Assembly (NCBI GenBank): GCA_963991145.1 | Contig: CAXDOZ010000070.1 | Location: forward strand, 1-11,922 | DNA: 11,922 nt | Source: CAXDOZ01 sp963991145 | GTDB taxonomy: Bacteria > Bacteroidota > Bacteroidia > Chitinophagales > JABDMM01 | Direction of reading: 5' to 3' | Part shown: positions 7,214 through 11,922 of the stretch, in pieces | Layout of the letters: each line of letters starts with the position of its first letter | Position numbering within the stretch: the stretch's first letter is position 1 | Translations under genes and position numbers: made by a program | The notes under the pieces: generated by a model | Database searches by the model: none | Seen by the model: the letters and a program-made list of their open reading frames with translations, nothing else | What the model was told of the DNA's origin: nothing

Positions 7214-7453
7214 ACGGTTAGATTGGGTTATTACTAATCTAACTAATAGATGTAATATTTTCTTAATGCTTTTAGCTAAGTAGCTCATTTTCAATAATTT
7301 TTAGTAAGAACAGAGGCGGATTGTCTTTGAGCTTTGGTCTATTCCCTCTGAACATTAAACAGGACAAGCTTATAATAACATGATACATGATGATTGAAAT
7401 TCATTTGATTTGCTTGATTACATTAGCATCGATCTAAACTTAAATAAAGCCCT
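7214..7453. other. Divergent intergenic region between fibre gene and DUF481 gene
   Basis: This 240-bp AT-rich spacer must hold promoters for two divergent genes. Besides the inverted repeat at 7217-7243, TTTG occurs at 7404-7407 and 7409-7412, followed about 22 bp later by TAAACTTA (7435-7442), a poor match to the -7 box of the rightward gene. I see no small gene, RNA gene or terminator here. Confidence 0.5.
7217..7243. promoter_or_regulatory. 8-bp perfect inverted repeat just upstream of the fibre gene start
   Basis: GTTAGATT (7217-7224) and AATCTAAC (7236-7243) are perfect inverted copies separated by 11 bases. On the minus strand the element ends three bases before the ATG at 7213, so it would cover the ribosome-loading region as an RNA hairpin, or serve as an operator for a dimeric regulator. 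No TAnnTTTG box was found close by for the fibre gene. Confidence 0.4.
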
Positions 7454-8500
7454 ATGCGTAAGCTCTACTCCCTTATTCTTTCCTTATTAACTATTGGAAT
7501 ATTCAGCCTTGATCTAGGTGCCCAGGTAAACCCTGACTATGTTGTTACAAAGTCTGGGAACACGATTGAAGGAGAAGTAAAGACTCTTGAATTCTCAATC
7601 CTTGATTTTGATACAGACCAGGCCGGTCTATTATCAATTAAATGGACTGATGTAGTTAAAATTCGCTCAGTTTCTCAATTTGAGATCACTTTACCTAATG
7701 GTGATCTGATCATTGGTAAGCTAGATACTACTGCAAATGACTTTGAGGTAAAGATCACTGATGAAGAGGGTAAAGTAACTATCCTTCCCCTGCTTGAAGT
7801 CACCGGTTTTGAATCTGTCAATAAGACATTCTGGTCAAGAATAGATGGTTTTATCAAACTAGGTGCGAGCTACACCAAAGCCAGTCAGGTTGCACAGTTC
7901 AATGCCGGAGCTGAAGTAACATACAGAACCTATCACGATGAAGTTGGGATCTACGGGAATACGGTACTTACTCGTCAGGTTGAGATCAATGATACAGTAA
8001 CTGTTAACCGAAAGCAGAACCTGAATGCAGAGTATAAAAGATTCTTCAATCACAGATGGTTTGTAGGAGTTAACTCGGGAGTTGAGCAGAATACAGAACT
8101 TGGATTGCTTTCAAGGTTTCTCGCCGGTGCTACAGTTGGTAAAACCCTCTTCCAAAACAAGTCTCAATTCTTTCAGGCTTCCTTAGGTTCTACATATACC
8201 TGGGAACGTTCGGATGATGGCCAATCCGTAAATAACGCGGAGGGTATTGTTGGTGTTTACTATAAGGTCTATAAGCACTCAATGCCTAAAATCTATCTAA
8301 CTACTTACTGCAATACCTATCCATCGTTCACCACAGGAGGCAGGGTTCGTGTAGATGCCCAGATCGATTTTGACATCGAGATCATTTCCGATTTCACCCT
8401 TGGAATATCAAACTACCACAACTACGATAACAAACCTATTTCAGCTACCGGTTCTACTTATGACTGGGGATTTGTTTTCACAGTAGGTTATTCCTTCTAA
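7454..8500 (+). CDS. DUF481 family outer-membrane beta-barrel protein
   Basis: The protein has 348 residues. Residues 1-23 are a signal peptide ending LDLGAQ. Residues ~27-105 form the small beta-rich N-terminal region typical of this family in Gram-negatives: VVTKSGNTIEGEVKTLEFS, LLSIKWTDVVKI, and FEITLPNGDLIIGKL. From about residue 130 the pattern of alternating hydrophobic and polar residues (FIKLGASYT, LNAEYKRFF, FQASLGSTYTW) predicts an antiparallel outer-membrane barrel. It ends GYSF, with the C-terminal aromatic residue used in barrel assembly. Its role is unknown; related E. coli YdiY is an acid-inducible protein of unclear function. The ATG at 7454 gives the signal peptide directly. 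The gene is 68 bp before the small T9SS-tail gene, in the same direction. Confidence 0.82.
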   Translation: MRKLYSLILSLLTIGIFSLDLGAQVNPDYVVTKSGNTIEGEVKTLEFSILDFDTDQAGLLSIKWTDVVKIRSVSQFEITLPNGDLIIGKLDTTANDFEVKITDEEGKVTILPLLEVTGFESVNKTFWSRIDGFIKLGASYTKASQVAQFNAGAEVTYRTYHDEVGIYGNTVLTRQVEINDTVTVNRKQNLNAEYKRFFNHRWFVGVNSGVEQNTELGLLSRFLAGATVGKTLFQNKSQFFQASLGSTYTWERSDDGQSVNNAEGIVGVYYKVYKHSMPKIYLTTYCNTYPSFTTGGRVRVDAQIDFDIEIISDFTLGISNYHNYDNKPISATGSTYDWGFVFTVGYSF

Positions 8501-8547
8501 TTGATTGCCAGCTGATAAAACTTTCTTAAAAATCCTACTATTTTTCG

Positions 8548-8565
8548 CCCTCCAACAATCGAGGG
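8548..8565 (+). promoter_or_regulatory. Small hairpin covering a possible ribosome binding site
   Basis: CCCTC (8548-8552) pairs with GAGGG (8561-8565) around an 8-base loop. The GAGGG arm is three bases before the ATG at 8569 and is the only purine-rich Shine-Dalgarno-like stretch there. Pairing would hide it. The spacing is tight and Bacteroidota rarely depend on such sites, so its function is uncertain. Confidence 0.25.
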
Positions 8566-8568
8566 TCT

Positions 8569-9036
8569 ATGCGCATTTTTACTTTCCTGATCTGCTTCTT
8601 TTCTTTTGTCACCATACTGGAAGCTTCCGTTGATGGAATCTATTTTGAAGAGATAGGCACAGTGAAAGGAGTTGGAAATTCTTCTACTGAACAGAGTTAT
8701 AGTTTCCGCCACCTGAATCCTGCCGAAGGCATAAATTATTACAGGCTTAGCCAAACTGATTTCGATGGGAGTTCAGAGACCTTCAATTTGATATCAATTG
8801 ATTTCTCAATGGAAGGTGATCTGATTCTCTATCCAAATCCTACTCGAGGTGCCATCATCCTGGAGAGTGATCAAATCAGGTCTGTTGAAATCTACAATTA
8901 TCTGGGAGCTCTTGAGTCACAAATTTCTGTTGAGAATCTCGGGGCTAATACTTTGCAAGTAGATATTAGTTCATTGAAAAAAGGATATTACTTTTTAAAA
9001 TTTGGCGCTGAATACTACAGGGTAATTAAAAAGTAG
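8569..9036 (+). CDS. Short T9SS type A sorting-domain protein, nearly passenger-less
   Basis: The protein has 155 residues. Residues 1-19 are a signal peptide (MRIFTFLICFFSFVTILEA). It joins directly to SVDGIYFEEIGTVKG and INYYRLSQTDFDG, the last beta-sandwich module that normally precedes a sorting tail in proteins many hundreds of residues long. Residues ~83-155 are a complete type A sorting domain: ILYPNPTRG, SVEIYNYLGALE, LQVDISSLKKGYYFLKF and the basic end YRVIKK. Export by Sec and then T9SS, with tail removal, is expected for intact domains. The first strand of the module (usually ending in FxxERS before xDG) is missing, and there is no enzymatic or binding domain. I infer an internal deletion that fused a signal peptide to the tail end, though a genuine mini-cargo is possible. 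Confidence 0.7.
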   Translation: MRIFTFLICFFSFVTILEASVDGIYFEEIGTVKGVGNSSTEQSYSFRHLNPAEGINYYRLSQTDFDGSSETFNLISIDFSMEGDLILYPNPTRGAIILESDQIRSVEIYNYLGALESQISVENLGANTLQVDISSLKKGYYFLKFGAEYYRVIKK

Positions 9037-9097
9037 CGAATAGGTATATATGTAGAGAATCATATCACTTAGACCGGTGATTATCAGAGATATTCGC
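9036..9097. repeat. Nested inverted repeats downstream of the T9SS-tail gene
   Basis: GCGAATA (9036-9042) is perfectly inverted at TATTCGC (9091-9097). Inside it ATCAC (9064-9068) is inverted at GTGAT (9077-9081). The structure begins at the last base of the preceding stop codon. It lacks a T-run, so it is not a standard intrinsic terminator; it may be an RNA-stabilising or protein-binding structure, or chance in AT-rich DNA. The remainder of the 144-bp spacer to 9180 shows no other feature. Confidence 0.3.
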
Positions 9098-9180
9098 ATC
9101 ATATGTGCAAGGAATATTGAGCGAAAATCACTAATTTAATTAACTAAAGTTGTTTGATACCACTACTTAAAAACCCCGCT

Positions 9181-10701
9181 ATGTCACTCTCCCTCAGTAA
9201 GCCAAAACTTAATCTTTCAGCAAGTCTGTGTATTTTCTTTTTAGTTGTTTTTGGATGTCTCTTTAGTTCTTTCGAGGCTCACTCTCAGTGTGTCCCAAGG
9301 ACTAATTTCTATTGGGGAGAGATCATTCCAGATTGTGACACTTTTGCAACATCAAATAATGTTGGACCTGGTACATATTTTAGAGTCCCTGTCACAGCAG
9401 GAGTTAGTTATTCAATCAGCACCTGTAATTCAACATTTGATACACAATTGACAGGCTTTGAAGGTACAATCATCAATGCCAGCATCTTTTATAATGATGA
9501 TAGTGGCCCATTATGCGGCGGGAATACTGCATCAATTACTTATACTCCCAATTTTACTAACTATATGAGAGTAAGTGTGACCCAATATAATTGTCTGCCA
9601 GGAGGGTCAACCTCAGCTATAGTTCAGGTTAGAGAGAATTCAATTCCTGCCCCTACTGTTCAGGCAAGCTCCAATTGTATTTACAACAACCCTACACTCA
9701 GCGTAACAAATCCGGATTCTATTTATGACTACTTCTGGCAAACTAATCCGAATGGCACAAGCGTAGCCGACACGGGACTAAGCTTTCAACCCGCATCAGT
9801 AGGAACCTATTATGTACGACCCAGAAGTCCGATCAATCCTCAGGGCGGTGGGGGCTGCTGGAGTCCAGCAAGTACTCCTATTGTAATTGGAGGAGTAACA
9901 AGTTCCACCTTAATAGATACCTCTTGTGATAGTTATGTATGGGCACTCAATGGTCAGACCTATGATTCTTCGGGGATCTACTACGACACCATCATGAATT
10001 CATTTGGCTGTGATTCATTCGCCAGATTAGACCTCACATTAAAGAGTTCTTCGATGGACAGTGTTTCAGAAGCTGCTTGCGATAGTTTCACCTGGCAGCT
10101 TAATGGAATGACATATGATTCAAGTGGAGTTTATCGGGCCATACTCACCAATGCAGAAGATTGTGACTCGGTAGTTTATCTGAATCTCACAATTACAGAT
10201 TCAGATGGTGCTGATGCAAGCTTTACTTATTCGGTGTCAGGCACAACGGTCACCTTTACCAATACAAGTACTGGAGCAACAAGCTATTTATGGTCCTTCG
10301 GAGATGGGAACATCTCTTTGATGACAGATCCAGTCCATACCTACGCCGCTCCTTCCAGTTCATATGAGGTGATTCTATCCGCTTCTAATGGCTGCGGGTT
10401 TGATTCGGACACTACCACTATCCTGGTTTCATCAATTGAAGGTCAATTGAATGCCTTTGAGGTTAAAGTATATCCTAATCCTTCGAATGGACTATTCTAT
10501 CTCGATCTATCTGATTTACCTTTTGAGGAATTGAGTATTTCTGTTTTTGATGTGAATGGTAGTGAGGTCTATCAAACAACCTCACTCGCAAACAGCTCTG
10601 AACCAATGCAGCTTGATTTGTCAGATCTTCCTAAAGGGACTTATATGATCTATTTGAGCGATGGTGAACATGAAGGCATAAAGAGAATACTATTGCATTA
10701 G
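9181..10701 (+). CDS. T9SS-secreted PKD-domain protein with type A sorting domain
   Basis: The protein has 506 residues. The ATG at 9181 gives a signal peptide (hydrophobic core ASLCIFFLVVFGCLF, cut after AHSQ). An in-frame TTG at 9154 would only add nine residues. Next is a beta-sandwich region with GPGTYFRVPVTAGVSYSIS, like secreted carbohydrate- or peptidase-associated modules. Then an Ig-like segment contains SVGTYYVRP, followed by two ~45-residue repeats with CDSYVWALNG / CDSFTWQLNG, TYDSSG and CDS...LxLT, a cysteine-bearing module common in Bacteroidota surface proteins. A PKD domain (~343-416) has YLWSFGDGN and VHTYAAP. A type A sorting tail (~417-506) has VYPNPSNGLFYLDL, LSISVFDVNGSEVY and LDLSDLPKGTYMIYL. 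No catalytic domain is seen, so an adhesive or scaffold role on the cell surface is the best guess. Confidence 0.85.
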   Translation: MSLSLSKPKLNLSASLCIFFLVVFGCLFSSFEAHSQCVPRTNFYWGEIIPDCDTFATSNNVGPGTYFRVPVTAGVSYSISTCNSTFDTQLTGFEGTIINASIFYNDDSGPLCGGNTASITYTPNFTNYMRVSVTQYNCLPGGSTSAIVQVRENSIPAPTVQASSNCIYNNPTLSVTNPDSIYDYFWQTNPNGTSVADTGLSFQPASVGTYYVRPRSPINPQGGGGCWSPASTPIVIGGVTSSTLIDTSCDSYVWALNGQTYDSSGIYYDTIMNSFGCDSFARLDLTLKSSSMDSVSEAACDSFTWQLNGMTYDSSGVYRAILTNAEDCDSVVYLNLTITDSDGADASFTYSVSGTTVTFTNTSTGATSYLWSFGDGNISLMTDPVHTYAAPSSSYEVILSASNGCGFDSDTTTILVSSIEGQLNAFEVKVYPNPSNGLFYLDLSDLPFEELSISVFDVNGSEVYQTTSLANSSEPMQLDLSDLPKGTYMIYLSDGEHEGIKRILLH

Positions 10702-10739
10702 TTCTCGTGCCTTACGGCATGATGTCTTAACTTGTAAAA

Positions 10740-11786
10740 ATGCTTTTTAACTGTTTGAGCAGAGCTTTGGCTCTGCTCTCTTTTTTAATCTTCCATCATT
10801 CTCTTTTAGCCGCTGATTGCAATGTGGCCAGCTCGCTGATCAAGTCAGATAAATACGAAAAAGCGATCGCAATTCTCGACAGCTGTTGCCAGGATCAGGA
10901 GATCGACTGTATGAACCAATTGGCTTATTGCCATTACATGCTAGGCCGCTTCCCGGAGGCAATTGAGCAGTATTCTAAGGTTCGCTCAATCGACTCTACA
11001 AATGAAGAAGCCACCCAACAGTTGGGCAAGATCTACTCTGCACAGGGAAGAGATGGAAAGGCGGTATTAATGTATGGTCAATTAGTATCCAGCGATTCGC
11101 TAAACTCTTTTTACTGGCGTCAATACGCGAGGAAGCAGATGGATATGGGCGCCATTGAGAATGCGATGAGCTCATATGAAAAATGCCTGGACCTTAACTC
11201 TGCTGACCAGATCGCTACTTCAGAGCTAAGCTCACTTTACCTCGACCTGCAGATCTACCAATTAGCAGATAGTCTTATTCAACAAGGAATGCAGAACGAT
11301 AGCCAGAATCTCGATCTGATCAGGCTTGGATGCAGATCTGCATACATGCAGAAGGACTATGAATTGCTATTAGATCTTCTTGCTTCAGTTCCAGAGCTAA
11401 GCGGCGATACGGGAATCTATGAAATGAAAATGATGGGAATTGCCCATTTCCATCTTGGTCACTACGGAACCTCAGTCTCTTATCTGGAACCAATTGTTGA
11501 AGAAGTTCAGGATAAGGAGGCAATCCTATTCTATTTGGGAATGTGTTACAGAGAGATAGGCCACTACCCTATGAGCGAATCCTATTACGATAAAGCGATC
11601 GCTGCTGGAATTACTGATAACCTCGACAGCTATCTCGAGCATCTTGCCTTTGTCCAATTCAAGCAACTCTACTACGAAGATGCTATCGTGAATTATAAGA
11701 AAGCTTACAGCATGAATTCTAAGCCAGTAATCCTTTATCACCTGGCAAGATGCTATGATGAGATGTATTTTGCGGAGAGAGGTTGA
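10740..11786 (+). CDS. Exported TPR-repeat protein, probably truncated at the 3' end
   Basis: The protein has 348 residues. The ATG at 10740 yields a signal peptide (LALLSFLIFHHSLLAA, cut near residue 24), so a periplasmic location is likely. The mature part is tetratricopeptide repeats from about residue 29 on, for example YEKAIAILDSC, AYCHYMLGRFPEAIEQYSKV, LGKIYSAQGRDGKAVLMYGQL and LGMCYREIGHYPMSESYYDKA. TPRs mediate protein-protein contacts; the partner is unknown. The reading frame ends abruptly at YDEMYFAERG, in the first helix of a further TPR, at a TGA inside the first imperfect unit of the 9-bp repeat array. I infer that the original C-terminus was lost. A strong hairpin with a T-tract lies within codons 6-16. 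Confidence 0.8.
   Translation: MLFNCLSRALALLSFLIFHHSLLAADCNVASSLIKSDKYEKAIAILDSCCQDQEIDCMNQLAYCHYMLGRFPEAIEQYSKVRSIDSTNEEATQQLGKIYSAQGRDGKAVLMYGQLVSSDSLNSFYWRQYARKQMDMGAIENAMSSYEKCLDLNSADQIATSELSSLYLDLQIYQLADSLIQQGMQNDSQNLDLIRLGCRSAYMQKDYELLLDLLASVPELSGDTGIYEMKMMGIAHFHLGHYGTSVSYLEPIVEEVQDKEAILFYLGMCYREIGHYPMSESYYDKAIAAGITDNLDSYLEHLAFVQFKQLYYEDAIVNYKKAYSMNSKPVILYHLARCYDEMYFAERG
10757..10786 (+). terminator. Intrinsic-terminator-like hairpin plus T6 inside the TPR signal-peptide codons
   Basis: GAGCAGAGC (10757-10765) and GCTCTGCTC (10770-10778) form a perfect 9-bp, GC-rich stem with a TTTG loop, followed by TC and six T (10781-10786). This is the textbook shape of a rho-independent terminator. 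It lies 56 bp past the stop of the T9SS gene, where a terminator for that gene is expected. It also lies 17 bases inside the apparent TPR gene. It could end upstream transcripts and act on the TPR gene as an attenuator relieved by translation. Confidence 0.65.
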
Positions 11787-11825
11787 TTCGGTTAATGCGG
11801 TTAATGTGGTTAATGTGGTTAATGT
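11781..11825 (+). repeat. 9-bp tandem repeat GGTTAATGY, four units plus one degenerate
   Basis: Units are GGTTGATTC (11781-11789, degenerate), GGTTAATGC (11790-11798) and three copies of GGTTAATGT (11799-11825). The degenerate unit supplies the TGA that ends the TPR gene. Because 9 is a multiple of 3, one other frame reads through without stops, but its VNVVNV product does not resemble a TPR. Confidence 0.9.
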
Positions 11826-11922
11826 GAAGGTCAAACTTTACTAATGCGCCCCTCTTCACTACCCTGATTGAGCACAATCCTCATTACCCTATTATCCCAT
11901 TATCATATTCCCCCATTAAATC
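11826..11922. other. Right-edge non-coding, low-complexity sequence
   Basis: No gene is recognised. The last ~45 bases, read on the minus strand, are irregular TAATGGG / GGGTAATGAGG units, loosely echoing the GGTTAATG array in inverted orientation. This may be one end of an intergenic repeat element or MITE-like sequence continuing past the window. Confidence 0.35.

Noticed and set aside
6995..7237. Rightward 80-codon open frame upstream of the DUF481 gene
   Set aside because: It is antisense to the true N-terminus of the fibre gene, whose translation there (VGIGTNDPKEKLDIDG) is clearly the real one.
9154..9180. TTG start for the PKD T9SS protein
   Set aside because: The ATG at 9181 gives a better-placed signal peptide; the nine extra residues add nothing recognisable.
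10708..10719. TGCC-TTAC-GGCA hairpin after the T9SS gene as its terminator
   Set aside because: The stem is only 4 bp and no T-tract follows; the hairpin at 10757-10786 is far stronger.
11526..11834. Leftward open frame across the TPR 3' end and the 9-bp repeats
   Set aside because: It is antisense to strong TPR coding sequence, and its N-terminal TLTTLT run is only the translated tandem repeat.

Overview
The window looks like chromosomal DNA of a gliding or formerly gliding Bacteroidota bacterium, most likely Flavobacteriales. This rests on a GldC homologue, two proteins with type IX secretion (T9SS) C-terminal sorting domains, a Bacteroidota-style TAnnTTTG promoter box and moderate GC. I cannot name the genus. 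No RNA gene, CRISPR array, transposase or plasmid function is visible.

Layout. At the left edge is the 3' end of mutS2 (+). It meets, with no spacer, a leftward pair: an aldo/keto reductase followed by a small EnvC-like LytM protein with lost active-site residues. A 56-bp divergent gap then gives a rightward pair whose start and stop overlap: a thioredoxin-like protein and gldC. Next comes a leftward gene of about 4 kb (3248-7213) for a signal-peptide-bearing, long repeat protein ending in a Peptidase_S74 intramolecular chaperone. Its frame is broken twice, at a 4-base and a 5-base homopolymer. With one base added at the first and one removed at the second it reads as a continuous protein of about 1321 residues. 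From 7454 to the right edge all genes point right: a DUF481 outer-membrane barrel protein, a tiny T9SS-tail protein almost without a passenger, a 506-residue T9SS cargo with a PKD domain, and a TPR protein. The TPR gene appears cut short by a 9-bp tandem repeat at the right edge.

How they fit together. The left third is housekeeping (DNA repair, redox, envelope). The rest is cell-surface biology: gldC (gliding/T9SS-associated), two T9SS substrates, an outer-membrane barrel and a large trimeric-fibre-like adhesin candidate. I see no complete new enzymatic or defence system. The points most worth a second look are the doubly frame-shifted S74 fibre gene, the strong intrinsic-terminator-like hairpin inside the TPR signal-peptide codons, the remnant-like T9SS tail gene, and the repeat that ends the TPR gene.
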